DNA of 27,519 nt from an archaeon (GTDB lineage Archaea; Thermoproteota; Nitrososphaeria; Nitrososphaerales; JACAEJ01), in contig JACGUK010000010.1 of NCBI GenBank assembly GCA_024256265.1, positions 1 to 27,519 on the forward strand. Direction: 5' to 3'. The position numbers were made by a program, and so were the translations under genes. Every line of letters begins with the position of its first letter. Positions within the stretch are counted from its first letter, which is position 1. The notes beneath the pieces were generated by a model that saw nothing but the letters and a program-made list of their open reading frames with translations, did not search any database and was not told the DNA's origin. Shown here piece after piece: positions 14,119 to 22,635 of this stretch.

Positions 14119-15405
14119 TTACCAAATTCTAGGAGAAAGGCGGGTAAGAGGCTTTGCCAAGTGTCTTCTAGCTCTAGGCGGGACTTCATAAATCCCCAAT
14201 TTTATACTTCTTGGCATCTCCTCAATCATTACCGCTTCCTTTGGGAGCTTCTGCTTACAATTTTTACATACAAAGCCCTTTTCTTTACCTGCTGACTTCA
14301 TCCTCTTTTTGCACAAAGGACAGATAGGGTTTAACTTCTTTAATATTGGGCTGAGCTTAACTATCTCTATCTTCTCAAGGTTTATTGTTAATGGTAAATC
14401 TGGCTTTGGCTTTATCCCTCCATAAACTTTGACCATATCTCCAATAGCTAACTTCATGATTATCTCTCTGAACTTTCTCGTAGGCTCGTAGGCAGCACAA
14501 TCTATCTTGCCGCTATCATCCTTTATTGTAAATATCACATGCCCCCCAACTATAATCCTTGGCTTCTCACAGACTTCTCCTTTGATTACAAAAGAACGAT
14601 ATGGTTGCACATCAGATATCTTTGCAGTTTTTATATGCTCATCTGTAGCTTGGTTCGTTTTGTATATGACCCGTCTCTCTATAGGCTCAAGGGCTTTCAC
14701 CATGCTGTGAGCTTTCTCGGCTATCAAAGGATTCTCAGCTCTAATTCCATAAAGGATTGGGCAAGGAGTGTGAGGAGTTATCCTTATCTCTCCGGTATTA
14801 GGGTCTATGTTATCAAAGGTATTGGGATAGGTTGATTCATCCATCTTAAATACAGACTCTCTATCAATCTTCCTCTCCTTACCCCTCTCATTAGGTACTC
14901 TGTAGGCTATCAATTCATAAGTAAAATCTTGCTCTAATCCCTCACCAATGGCTGCTAAAGCTCCTATGATCCCCCTCCCTATCTTAAATTTGAAGAACTC
15001 AGCCCCTATACTCTTTGCCAGTTCTTCTGCCTCATCTATGGTTACTATGTCTTGAATCACCTTTCTTGAGAAAGCCCTTAATTCTTCAGGTATATTCTCA
15101 CCCTCTAAGAAGACTACGCCTGGATTTGTGGTCTCATGATCTAACTCTGCCAGTTCCTCTACAGTTTTTAAGACCATCTTCTTTATGCTATTTATCAACT
15201 TATCTTCAACTTCAACTTTAATGGCAATGGCACAATTCCCTCTAGTCTTCAAGATCCAATTTGGGTTGAGCCTTATGAGGTGGGGATAGTCGATTATTCT
15301 TGCGCCCATATCTACAAGCCTATCTATGACTACGGCACCAACGTAAGTTGTGCACATACCATCCTTAGAATCTGTATCATCGAAGCCTATGTGAAGCTTG
15401 GTCAC
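14119..15405 (-). CDS. tiaS: tRNA(Ile2) 2-agmatinylcytidine synthetase
   Basis: Modifies C34 of tRNA-Ile(CAU) to agmatidine so that it reads AUA; uses ATP and agmatine. At 428 residues it is full length. The N-terminus has the ATP-binding HIGFDDTDSKDGMCTTYVG. The central catalytic region includes IGRGIIGALAAIGEG and TPHTPCPILYGIRAENP. An OB-fold lies at about 270-345 (RSFVIKGEVCEKPRIIVGGH). A zinc ribbon has C362, C365, C380 and C383. The start is ATG 15405. The PAP2 gene follows on the same strand. The presence of TiaS is a firm archaeal marker. Confidence 0.95.
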   Translation of the reverse strand: MTKLHIGFDDTDSKDGMCTTYVGAVVIDRLVDMGARIIDYPHLIRLNPNWILKTRGNCAIAIKVEVEDKLINSIKKMVLKTVEELAELDHETTNPGVVFLEGENIPEELRAFSRKVIQDIVTIDEAEELAKSIGAEFFKFKIGRGIIGALAAIGEGLEQDFTYELIAYRVPNERGKERKIDRESVFKMDESTYPNTFDNIDPNTGEIRITPHTPCPILYGIRAENPLIAEKAHSMVKALEPIERRVIYKTNQATDEHIKTAKISDVQPYRSFVIKGEVCEKPRIIVGGHVIFTIKDDSGKIDCAAYEPTRKFREIIMKLAIGDMVKVYGGIKPKPDLPLTINLEKIEIVKLSPILKKLNPICPLCKKRMKSAGKEKGFVCKNCKQKLPKEAVMIEEMPRSIKLGIYEVPPRARRHLAKPLTRLSPRIW

Positions 15406-15566
15406 TCTAAGAAAAAAGAGGGATTATAACTAAAATCTTTTTCTAAAGGATGATTTATGTTAAGCTTATCGTGACTGCTTAGTTTATCGGCCATAAGAGC
15501 AAAGGGTTGAAAAGCAAGCCCAATTATCATGGAAAAGCATATAAATCATGAAAATATCTAGAATTC

Positions 15567-15824
15567 ATGGTGAAGGATTTGGCTATTGTTATAAAAAGAT
15601 TAAGGGTTTCAAAGGGTTTCCAGGTTTCCGTTCCCTCTGAGACGAGGGAGAAGTATGGGTTAGAGCCAGGCGACGAGGTTGTTTGGGTGGATACGGGTAG
15701 GGAGATTTTTGTCAGGCCTTTAAAGAAAGCTGTTAAACTCACCGATATTGTCGGTAAATATGAGACTAGAGAGGGGTTTGATGCTGTTTTAGAGCATGAT
15801 GAAGTGATCAGTGGTGAGCACTAG
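15567..15824 (+). CDS. AbrB/SpoVT-like antitoxin of a VapBC pair
   Basis: An 85-residue protein. The swapped-hairpin AbrB DNA-binding domain is clear: RLRVSKGFQVSVPSETREKY followed by GLEPGDEVVWVDTGREIFVRPL. The tail after residue 57 (TDIVGKYETREGFDAVLEHD) probably binds the toxin. The start is ATG 15567, with TATA-like GCATATAAAT near 15538-15546 giving a leaderless transcript. It overlaps the PIN-domain gene by 14 bases. It is of a different antitoxin fold from the pair at 616-1217, so the two loci are not recent copies. Confidence 0.85.
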   Translation: MVKDLAIVIKRLRVSKGFQVSVPSETREKYGLEPGDEVVWVDTGREIFVRPLKKAVKLTDIVGKYETREGFDAVLEHDEVISGEH

Positions 15825-16230
15825 TTCCTTCTTAGATACAACGGTGTTTATTGCGGCTGCTTTCCCAAGAGAAAAGCATCATGAGGAAGGTAGGACGATA
15901 ATAACTTCTATAGAAAAAGGGATATTAGGAAAACCTGTGGTTACTGATTATATTATTGATGAGGTTGTCACTTTCGTTCGGAAAAGAAAAAGCGCATCTG
16001 CGTCGATTGAGGTCTTGGACACCATAGTTTATTCTCCCCATTTGAGTTTTGTGAAGGTAGAAGATAGACACTTTGAGGCTGGGCTTCAGTTGTTTAGAAC
16101 CTACGAGAGGCTAAGCCTAACCGATGCCGTCTCAGTAGCTGTGATGAGAGATTTAAACATAGAAGTGATTTACAGCTTTGATAGTGATTTTGATGGAGTC
16201 CCAGGAATTGTAAGGTTAACTGGTGTGTAG
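15811..16230 (+). CDS. vapC: VapC-type toxin, PIN-domain ribonuclease
   Basis: A 139-residue PIN domain. The acidic residues are D9 in SSFLDTTVFI, E51 in DYIIDEVVTFV, D105 in LSLTDAVSVAVM, and D124/D126 in YSFDSDFDGV. The motif spacing fits active VapC enzymes. The start is GTG 15811 or GTG 15814, with GTGATC at 15804 as ribosome site, inside the antitoxin gene. A truncated hicA lies just beyond on the other strand, so this small region has collected toxin-antitoxin genes. Confidence 0.87.
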   Translation: MVSTSSFLDTTVFIAAAFPREKHHEEGRTIITSIEKGILGKPVVTDYIIDEVVTFVRKRKSASASIEVLDTIVYSPHLSFVKVEDRHFEAGLQLFRTYERLSLTDAVSVAVMRDLNIEVIYSFDSDFDGVPGIVRLTGV

Positions 16231-16287
16231 AATTTAGTCAGTTATTTTCTTTCCTTTATCAAACTTTGATCTGTTGATAAAATCCAT

Positions 16288-16371
16288 TCACAAGGTCTTT
16301 GTGAAATTACTGAGAAGTTTTTTTAGAGCTTTTATTATCTTACGCCCTGATACGACTGGAAGCTTTCTCAT
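16288..16371 (-). pseudogene. hicA: Truncated hicA toxin remnant
   Basis: The minus frame from ATG 16371 reads MRKLPVVSGRKIIKALKKL, which is the standard N-terminus of HicA mRNA interferases (LPxVSGxxxIKxLxKxGF). It then degenerates into LSNFTKTL and stops at 16288, giving 27 residues instead of about 60-80. The catalytic histidine part (usually GSHxxL) is absent in all frames downstream before the neighbouring vapC. It overlaps the 3' end of hicB by 32 bases. I read it as inactivated by deletion. Confidence 0.75.
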
Positions 16372-16594
16372 TTACAGTAACCTTGACGATAGTTACAATA
16401 GGTCTGTATCCGACTTCAGGCATCTTTGCATCCTCATCTTCAAAATAGAGCTCAACAGCCTCCTTTAAGTTTTTCAGAGCCTCTTCCATACTCTTACCTT
16501 GGCTTGCTACATCGAGCTCAGGGCATAGAGCAACGTACCATTTGCCTTCTTTGGTTACTACAGCTGACAATTCTAATTCTTGGGATTGCATCAT
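16340..16594 (-). CDS. hicB: HicB-like antitoxin, partner lost
   Basis: An 84-residue protein with the partial RNase-H-like HicB fold: LSAVVTKEGKWYVALCPELD, then VASQGKSMEEALKNLKEAVELYFED. This is the usual length of short archaeal HicB proteins (former UPF0150) without an added DNA-binding domain. The end VNEKASSRIRA overlaps the start of the decayed hicA. With the toxin broken, it may now be a free antitoxin, neutralise HicA encoded elsewhere, or be on the way to loss. The start is ATG 16594 or 16591. Confidence 0.82.
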   Translation of the reverse strand: MMQSQELELSAVVTKEGKWYVALCPELDVASQGKSMEEALKNLKEAVELYFEDEDAKMPEVGYRPIVTIVKVTVNEKASSRIRA

Positions 16595-16793
16595 TGATTT
16601 TGTATTAAACCAATTATTAAAACCTCTTGGTTACTGCGATGTGGCATTTCAAGGAGAGGAGCCCACTCTGCTATGTAAGCACCAATATAATCGTAATATG
16701 TTCTTTAATCAGATGTGGATTCAAGTAATTTGATTTTAAAAAAATTAAAAATTTGGTGATATGAGAAGGAGCTGATATAGGGTTAATATTTTA

Positions 16794-17027
16794 CTAAGCT
16801 TCAACTACTATCATTGTAAGGGTAGACCTGACTTTGTCTAATCGTCTTATCTTCCATGTTACTGTTTCCTTTACCTTTTCCATAGAATCAGCGTCTATCT
16901 TGGCTATGATGTCATAAACACCATAAACCACATAAACCTCTCTCACATTTTCAATCTTCTTTAATGCTTTCACTAACTCCTCTTCTGCCCCAAGTTCTAC
17001 ATTTATTAATACAAAGGCTGTTGGCAT
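16794..17027 (-). CDS. Stand-alone Lrp/AsnC ligand-binding (RAM) domain
   Basis: A 77-residue protein made only of the Lrp/AsnC C-terminal domain: TAFVLINVELGAEEELVKAL, then VREVYVVYGVYDIIAKIDAD and STLTMIVVEA, a beta-alpha-beta-beta-alpha-beta ACT-like fold. There is no helix-turn-helix. In archaea such stand-alone RAM domains can bind amino acids and mix with full-length Lrp regulators. The start is ATG 17027. It has no operon partner within 140 bases. Confidence 0.9.
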   Translation of the reverse strand: MPTAFVLINVELGAEEELVKALKKIENVREVYVVYGVYDIIAKIDADSMEKVKETVTWKIRRLDKVRSTLTMIVVEA

Positions 17028-17168
17028 ACATAGCTAGTCTATACTCTACTTAATAAATTTTAATAATTTTTTGTAAATTTCTTTGAAGGAAATAATGGAT
17101 GAAAAATTATAATAAACCTTTTTGAATTAAAAAATGAGAATTTGGAAATAGAGACAATTATGATGATG

Positions 17169-18215
17169 CTATCGGATGCTCTCTAAAATAGATCTGTTAA
17201 GCTTTCCAACGATAGGTATCTTATGCCCACAATCCATGCATCTGTTATTATCATCAAGATACCAGCCAGTTATGTCGAAGCCAAATCTTTTAACAACCAT
17301 CTTGTCACATTGTGGGCAGTAAGTATTCTCTAACTTATTACCAGGGACGTTTCCTATATACACATAATTTAATCCAGTCTCTCTTGCTACCTTATAGTGC
17401 TTCTTCAAGGTTTCGATAGGGGTTGAAGGCAAGTGCATTAGCTTGTAGTCGGGACGGAACCTCAAGAAATGAATGGGTATGTCAGGACCTAAATTTTCAT
17501 AGATCCATTCAGATAGCTTCCTTGCTTCATCAATGTTATCTCCTATCTGTGGCACCACTAAATCGGTTATCTCTATATGAATCTTCGTCTTATCCCTAAT
17601 CTCTAACAATGTCTGAAAGATGGGCTTTGCATCAGGTATTCCTACATACCTTCTAAGAAAATTAGTCTCTCCATTCCCCTTAAAGTCTACTGTTATACAG
17701 TCAAGAAAATCATTCATCATATTAACAGAATCAGAAGTACAATATCCATTCGATACAAATATGTTGATCAACCCTTTACTTCTAGCCATTACACCAGCAT
17801 CATGGGCAAACTCTATGAATATTGTAGGCTCATTGTAGGTATAGGCAATTCCTTGGCATCTGTAAGCCTCTGCTAAACTAACTACTTCCTCTGGACTCAT
17901 ATCTATGCCTTCAACTTTTCTGCGCTGGCTTATATCGTAATTCTGACAATAGTGACAGAGCCATGAACAGCCTGTAGTGCCTATTGAGAAGATTCTAGAG
18001 CCTGGCATATAATGAATTACAGGCTTCTTTTCTATAGGGTCTATATGAGTTGCTATTACTTTACCATAAACTAAAAGGTATAATTTCCCATCTATGTTCC
18101 GTCTTATCCCACAAAACCCTATCTTCCCTTCAGGAATATTGCAATAACGGGCACAAGCTCTACACTTCACTCTGTTATTCTCTAACCTTTCATAAAGCAA
18201 AGCTTCCTTTATCAA
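17169..18215 (-). CDS. amrS: AmmeMemoRadiSam-system radical SAM enzyme
   Basis: A 348-residue radical SAM protein. The cluster motif CxxxCxxC is at C83, C87 and C90 (GTTGCSWLCHYCQN). The N-terminus has four extra cysteines (C18, C21, C25 and C35: KCRACARYCNIPEGKIGFCG), and the C-terminus adds a zinc ribbon, YCPQCDKMV...RCMDCGHKI. This three-part layout fits AmrS, related to pyruvate-formate-lyase activating enzymes. The system's other parts, Memo-like and AMMECR1-like proteins, are not in the window. Its chemistry is unproven. The RNase P RNA gene lies about 100 bases upstream on the same strand. Confidence 0.88.
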   Translation of the reverse strand: MIKEALLYERLENNRVKCRACARYCNIPEGKIGFCGIRRNIDGKLYLLVYGKVIATHIDPIEKKPVIHYMPGSRIFSIGTTGCSWLCHYCQNYDISQRRKVEGIDMSPEEVVSLAEAYRCQGIAYTYNEPTIFIEFAHDAGVMARSKGLINIFVSNGYCTSDSVNMMNDFLDCITVDFKGNGETNFLRRYVGIPDAKPIFQTLLEIRDKTKIHIEITDLVVPQIGDNIDEARKLSEWIYENLGPDIPIHFLRFRPDYKLMHLPSTPIETLKKHYKVARETGLNYVYIGNVPGNKLENTYCPQCDKMVVKRFGFDITGWYLDDNNRCMDCGHKIPIVGKLNRSILESIR

Positions 18216-18318
18216 GCTTCATTCACTCATTACATATGTAATAATAAGCTATTGGATGAATTTGCTTCTACAGTAATTATACTATCTCCTATATTTAAGG
18301 ATGATATCGATTCGAATA

Positions 18319-18608
18319 GGGCACGTGTCGGCTATAGCCCTCTTTTTGTTCTAGGTGGGATTCAGCTTAGCGACCTACCTAGGTCTCATGCAGAACTCAT
18401 GGACCTTTTTGGTCTTGCTCCACGCGGGGCAACCGTTTCATCCCTACTCAGGAACCTCAAGAATCCTATCATCGTATATTCTGATTCGGGTATCGTTTCT
18501 GTTTTGTTGCCAACCATCTCTAGTTATGCCTCACGGCATCGCGCTTCTGCATGGAGAGAGGAGCTTCCTCAGGGCATAGCCCCGTAGCCCACCCACCGAC
18601 TCGCGCCC
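18319..18608 (-). ncRNA. rnpB: RNase P RNA
   Basis: The GC-richer minus strand of this 290-base stretch folds as RNase P RNA, the ribozyme that removes tRNA 5' leaders. GGGCGCG at the 5' end pairs with CGTGCCC at the 3' end (helix P1, one G-U pair), and AGTCGG/CCGAC forms P2. The conserved core strings are visible: TGAGGAAGCTCC near the 5' end, AACAGAAAC in the middle, and AACAAAAAGAGGGCTATAGCC near the 3' end. Length matches archaeal RNAs of the bacterial-like type A class. A TATA-like CATAAAAG on the minus strand near 18625-18634 is about 22-25 bases upstream. Confidence 0.85.
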
Positions 18609-18679
18609 ATTTTGGTATAATCATCTTTTATGTATTAGTCTTTCTGTTATAGTAACACTCATTATATTGAAAACTGATT

Positions 18680-18694
18680 CAGAGGCTACCTCTG
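18680..18694 (-). other. Perfect short hairpin downstream of the zinc-ribbon gene
   Basis: CAGAGG-CTA-CCTCTG is a six-base-pair stem with a three-base loop. On the minus strand it lies about 70 bases after the zinc-ribbon gene ends, and 72 bases before the RNase P RNA begins. It is followed by CAGTTTTC. It could be a terminator separating the two units. I see no gene in the rest of 18609-18763. Confidence 0.3.
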
Positions 18695-18763
18695 CAAAAG
18701 TCACTATTTTTGGTATGTTCAAAGGGTAAGGGATAAAATACATTTGATTTCATTATCGTTCAA

Positions 18764-18895
18764 CTACGGCCACTGATACATGACTCGACCACAATTCTTA
18801 CATCGATACATTGGTATTGTCTTTTCATCATCGTTCTCGTAATATGGTTTTAACTCCCCGCCGCATAAACATCTGAATATAGTCACGGTAGACAT
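18764..18895 (-). CDS. 43-residue zinc-ribbon peptide
   Basis: The minus frame from ATG 18895 encodes 43 residues with two Cys pairs spaced as in a zinc ribbon: FRCLCGGELKPYY near the N-terminus and MYRCKNCGRVMYQWP at the C-terminus. Each pair is CxC or CxxC next to glycine, forming the two knuckles. Such mini-ribbons can be transcription or translation accessory factors, but no family is recognised. It stands alone between tsr3 and the RNase P RNA gene. Confidence 0.7.
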   Translation of the reverse strand: MSTVTIFRCLCGGELKPYYENDDEKTIPMYRCKNCGRVMYQWP

Positions 18896-19043
18896 GACAA
18901 GGTTGGAGGATGCCAATCAGTATTTATACAATTAGGTTTTAGCATAAATAATGTTCGACAAATGGTTAAAATTTATAGGATAGAACAATATCAACTAACA
19001 TCAGAAAATTGCAAATCTTAAAGAAGCAAGAAGGATTGAAATT

Positions 19044-19652
19044 TTAATAATTATCGGGAATGATTGTTCCAAAGTATTCTCTTTCTATCTTGATTATATC
19101 TTCAGGGCTTTTGGAAAGTCTATAATCTTCAAGAGGATTCTTATTTAATTCTAAGAAATTCGGTCCCCATTTAAAAATGGACATCAACTTTCTGCTCTCT
19201 TCAATATAGTTGGCAATGTAAAGCGCAGAAGCAAGGGCTTCAACCGAGCTTAGCATCGAGATTTTGCCATAGTTTATAGGGTTAGTGGCTATCAACAGAG
19301 GAAGCCTTCTATTCAAACCTCTGAACCTTTTTGAGAAACTCTCATCTATCCTCTTCCATGAGCAGTCTATGGCTACGAGACCATGACTCAGATACGGCTT
19401 ATCTTTAGGTGAAAAAATGTCCGATGCTTTTGGATTTAGGGTTACGCCCTTCTTAGGGATTTTTCTCTTGTAAAATATGGGCTGAGCTAAGCCAAAACGG
19501 CAGAGCTTTGCTGCAGTACACTTCCTTTGATCGTCTTGCCTCATCTGATAAACGTAAAGCTTTGGTTTAAGGATTAAAGGAGCTTCACTTAATCTGTTAT
19601 AGGAAAGTCTAGGGTTAAGATGCTTACTATTTACTGATTTACTCTGACTCAC
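19044..19652 (-). CDS. tsr3: rRNA aminocarboxypropyltransferase Tsr3
   Basis: Transfers the aminocarboxypropyl group of SAM to a modified uridine in 16S/18S rRNA helix 31. The family signature is present: LYVYQMRQDDQRKCTAAKLC and RFGLAQPI, then VTLNPKASDIFSPKD and HGLVAIDCSWKRI, which build the SAM pocket. At 202 residues its length is normal after an extra basic N-terminal tail of about 25 residues. An internal start could shorten it. It begins three bases after ppsA ends, so the two are cotranscribed. Confidence 0.88.
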   Translation of the reverse strand: MSQSKSVNSKHLNPRLSYNRLSEAPLILKPKLYVYQMRQDDQRKCTAAKLCRFGLAQPIFYKRKIPKKGVTLNPKASDIFSPKDKPYLSHGLVAIDCSWKRIDESFSKRFRGLNRRLPLLIATNPINYGKISMLSSVEALASALYIANYIEESRKLMSIFKWGPNFLELNKNPLEDYRLSKSPEDIIKIEREYFGTIIPDNY

Positions 19653-19655
19653 TTT

Positions 19656-22043
19656 TCAACCTCTAAGACTCTCTCGAATTTTGGCTAAGCGTTCTAACAA
19701 TATCTTTTGTTCGACACTTGCAACAAGCTTTCTTGTCTGAGCAACTACATCTGGGTTGACGCTGACGCTATCAATGCCAAATCTTACAATAGCCTCTGTG
19801 AAGGATTCGTAGACTGAGGGAGCTTGCCCACAGATCGATACAGTTACATTAGCCTTATGAGCAACTTTTATCAGATGCTCTACAGCCCTTAAGACAGCTG
19901 GATCACGCTCATCAAAGTATCTGCTATCTATATCTGGTAAAATTTGGCTATCACGATCAGTTCCAAGGATGAGTTGAGTTAAATCGTTGCTACCAATGCT
20001 AAAACCATCACAAAGCTTACTGAACTCGTCAGCCATGAATATTATCGATGGGACTTCAGCCATCAGCCAGACTTTGAAATCTCTTCCACGCTCTAAACCT
20101 TCTTCTCTCATTATGACAAGGCATTTCTCGACTTCCCATGTTGTACGCACGAAAGGTAGCATGATCCAAACGTTCTTCAAGCCCCACTCATCACGGCACT
20201 TCTTTATCGCTCTGCATTCAAGCCTGAAAGCCTTTTCATACTGAGGGCTAATGTATCTGCTCACTCCTCTCCATCCTAGCATAGGATTATCCTCCCTTGG
20301 CTCGTACTTTTCTCCTCCTTTCAACTGGGCATACTCGTTTGTCTTGAAATCTGAGAATCGAACTACGACTGGTCTTGGTTGTATAGCCCTTGCTACCCTT
20401 GATACTCCCTCTGCCATCCTCTCAATGAACTTTGATTCTTGATTACTTTCAATCAAGTAGATTGGATGCTCACCTATGTATGTAGCCAAGATAAATTCAA
20501 TCCTCATAAGACCTATCCCATCGAAGGGAAGGTGGGCATAATCTTCAATCTTCTCAGGAATCCCTAGATTCATGTAAATCTTAGTTCCTGTAACCAAAGC
20601 TGGCTCAGCGAGAGTAGGCATGGCTACAGCTGGCTTTTCAACAGGCTTCCTAAACTCCTCGATAGCTCCTTCATAGACAACACCAGACTTTGCATCTACT
20701 GTATAAGAATTTCCAGTGACTAGAACTTTTGTAGCACTCCCAGTTCCCACTATACAAGGAATGCCAAGCTCTCTGCTCACTATTGCTGCATGACAAGTCA
20801 TGCCACCTTCATCTGTGACTATGGAACCAGCAACCCTCATGTAGGGAGCCCAGTCTGGATTCGTCATCCTCGTGACCAATATATCACCTTGCTTCATGAG
20901 TTTAGCGGCTTCTTCTGGTGAAATCGTTACTTTTGCTTGACCTATGTGCACTCCTGGGCTTGCTGGGAGCCCCTTGATAGCAATTACACGTTCTATAGGC
21001 TTAGCCTGAATCGATGGTGTTGAAACCAAGGGTACTGGTGCTTTCATACCCCAAACGGTCTCTGGTCTTGATTGGACGATAAAAACGCTTTTGGGGAATG
21101 ATAATTCATTATCTATGGCAAACTCTATGTCTTGAGCCTTTCCATAGTGCTCCTCTATCTTTTTACCTAGCTCTGCCAACTTAAGAACTTCCTCATCTGT
21201 GAGAGAAGGAGCATCTTGCTTTTCAGAAGGCACTGGTAGATGAACAGTCTTGCCTTTCTCGTCTCTTGTGTAAAATACAGTTTTATGGGCAATTTCTCGC
21301 TCAACAATCTTCATCGTATCTTTATCTACAACAAAACGGTCAGGGATCACAGAGCCAGATACAAGGCTTTCTCCTAAGCCCCATGTTGATTCAATAACTA
21401 TCTTCGATCTTTCTCCTGTAACAGGGTGGAGGGTGAACGTGACACCTGCTGCTTTTGCATTGACCATCTTTTGAACGCCAACGCTTATCAAAACCTTTTC
21501 ATGGGCAAAACCCTTCTCATCTCTATAAAATATTGCTCTTGGTGTGAAAAGACTTGACCAGCATTTTCTAAGATAGTGGATTAAATCATCAAAACCCTTA
21601 ACATTCAAGTAAGTTTCCTGTTGGCCTGCAAAAGAAGCATCGGGCAAGTCTTCAGCCGTGGCAGAGGAACGTACAGCCACGTAAACATCAACGATGCTTA
21701 GCTTGTCACATAACTTTTTATAAGCTTCCTTTACAGCCTTGGCTGTATCTTTAGGAACTTGCTCCGCCTCTACAATCGCCCTTATCTCTTTAGAGGCTTC
21801 TTCATACTGCTTAGGATCATTTTTATCCTTAACATTTTCTTTAATAATATTGTAAATCTTATCAACTAGTCTTGTCTCTTCTAGAAACCTTTTGTAAGCA
21901 TAAGAAGTTACAGCAAAACCAGGGGGTACAGGGATTCCTGCCTTCAACATCTCTCCTAGATTGGCATTTTTACCTCCTACTATAGGGACATCATCCTTGC
22001 CTAACCTTTCAAATTCAACGACTAGTTTGTTTGTAACTATCAT
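19656..22043 (-). CDS. ppsA: Phosphoenolpyruvate synthase
   Basis: Converts pyruvate, ATP and water to PEP, AMP and phosphate, opening gluconeogenesis. All three domains are present in 795 residues. The ATP-grasp N-terminal half includes GGKNANLGEM, VAVRSSATAEDLPDASFAGQ and GLGESLVSG. The phosphohistidine domain has H418 in DEGGMTCHAAIVSRELG. The C-terminal PEP/pyruvate barrel has GIGLMRIEF, PMLGWRGVSRY and SICGQAPS with its catalytic Cys. No residue looks missing. The start is ATG 22043. tsr3 follows in the same unit, an arrangement that may simply reflect shared transcription. Confidence 0.97.
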   Translation of the reverse strand: MIVTNKLVVEFERLGKDDVPIVGGKNANLGEMLKAGIPVPPGFAVTSYAYKRFLEETRLVDKIYNIIKENVKDKNDPKQYEEASKEIRAIVEAEQVPKDTAKAVKEAYKKLCDKLSIVDVYVAVRSSATAEDLPDASFAGQQETYLNVKGFDDLIHYLRKCWSSLFTPRAIFYRDEKGFAHEKVLISVGVQKMVNAKAAGVTFTLHPVTGERSKIVIESTWGLGESLVSGSVIPDRFVVDKDTMKIVEREIAHKTVFYTRDEKGKTVHLPVPSEKQDAPSLTDEEVLKLAELGKKIEEHYGKAQDIEFAIDNELSFPKSVFIVQSRPETVWGMKAPVPLVSTPSIQAKPIERVIAIKGLPASPGVHIGQAKVTISPEEAAKLMKQGDILVTRMTNPDWAPYMRVAGSIVTDEGGMTCHAAIVSRELGIPCIVGTGSATKVLVTGNSYTVDAKSGVVYEGAIEEFRKPVEKPAVAMPTLAEPALVTGTKIYMNLGIPEKIEDYAHLPFDGIGLMRIEFILATYIGEHPIYLIESNQESKFIERMAEGVSRVARAIQPRPVVVRFSDFKTNEYAQLKGGEKYEPREDNPMLGWRGVSRYISPQYEKAFRLECRAIKKCRDEWGLKNVWIMLPFVRTTWEVEKCLVIMREEGLERGRDFKVWLMAEVPSIIFMADEFSKLCDGFSIGSNDLTQLILGTDRDSQILPDIDSRYFDERDPAVLRAVEHLIKVAHKANVTVSICGQAPSVYESFTEAIVRFGIDSVSVNPDVVAQTRKLVASVEQKILLERLAKIRESLRG

Positions 22044-22126
22044 GACTTTAGCAACCCAATATATAATTCCCTTGCCGATATAAATTTATACATTAACATA
22101 TCTGTCTAAAAATGGGGGTGATGAGA

Positions 22127-22363
22127 ATGGAGGATAGTTTCGACAGCACCTATATCATTAGGAAAGAGCGTTATAAGGAGTTCATGGCTGACGTGGAGAA
22201 GCTTGCTTTAAATGCCTATACTATTCCCGCCTTTATCTGGCCTGAGCTTTATAGGATGATTAACATGGAGAAGGATATAGCTATGCGTGTAGTTTGGAAA
22301 CCTGGAACCACTGTCAAGCAGATCAAAGACTTCGATAGGAGATGGTTTCTAGAAAAATACTAG
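22127..22363 (+). CDS. Unknown 78-residue protein
   Basis: No family is recognised. The sequence is rich in charged and aromatic residues: DSTYIIRKERYKEFMADVEK, then TIPAFIWPELYRMINMEK and DFDRRWFLEKY. It looks soluble and mainly helical, without Cys motifs or membrane spans. ATG 22127 is chosen because GGGGGTGAT at 22114-22122 is an excellent ribosome site just upstream; ATG 22112 would lie in front of that site. It is divergent from ppsA across an 83-base gap, so the two might be coregulated. Confidence 0.65.
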   Translation: MEDSFDSTYIIRKERYKEFMADVEKLALNAYTIPAFIWPELYRMINMEKDIAMRVVWKPGTTVKQIKDFDRRWFLEKY

Positions 22364-22470
22364 AGGATAGATGTTAGATATATTACATGAAAAATCTCAC
22401 ACAACAAAAACCTCTCCATTGTTTCTTTTACATTTTTATTCATCATTTTAAGAACTTTCTTTGCAAACAA

Positions 22471-22486
22471 CCACTTACTAAAGTGG
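22471..22486. other. Short inverted repeat in the grpE upstream region
   Basis: CCACTT-ACTA-AAGTGG forms a six-base-pair stem with a four-base loop, about 80 bases after the unknown gene at 22127 and 150 bases before grpE. It could be part of a terminator or a protein site. Nothing else in 22364-22560 looks coding. Confidence 0.25.
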
Positions 22487-22567
22487 GTGACACTTGTTAA
22501 CTAATTTGATAATAGGGGATTTTCGATTACATAACCCAGATTGCCAACCACTATATCAGACATAAGA

Positions 22568-22598
22568 TTTAAATAAAAAATCCTTAAGTTATTAACTT
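22568..22598 (+). promoter_or_regulatory. grpE-dnaK promoter with a palindrome at the transcription start
   Basis: The TATA-like TTTAAATA is at 22568-22575. Ten bases on, AAGTTA-T-TAACTT at 22586-22598 is a perfect 13-base palindrome placed over the expected transcription start, and GTTAAC follows at 22602-22607. A repressor at such a site would block initiation, which is how some archaeal heat-shock promoters work. GGTGAT at 22628 is the ribosome site for grpE. The regulator is not known. Confidence 0.4.
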
Positions 22599-22635
22599 TA
22601 GGTTAACATCTTATTAGCAGATTTAATGGTGATTT

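Noticed and set aside
16595..16793. Possible small gene between hicB and the Lrp-domain gene
   Set aside because: Short frames read like protein in places (GAYIAEWAPLLEMPHRSNQE on the minus strand) but lack a start codon and any recognised homology; not enough to call.
18252..18587. Open frames on the plus strand that could encode 74-111 residues
   Set aside because: They are antisense to the RNase P RNA; the composition and conserved RNA strings explain the openness, and the peptides have no protein-like features.
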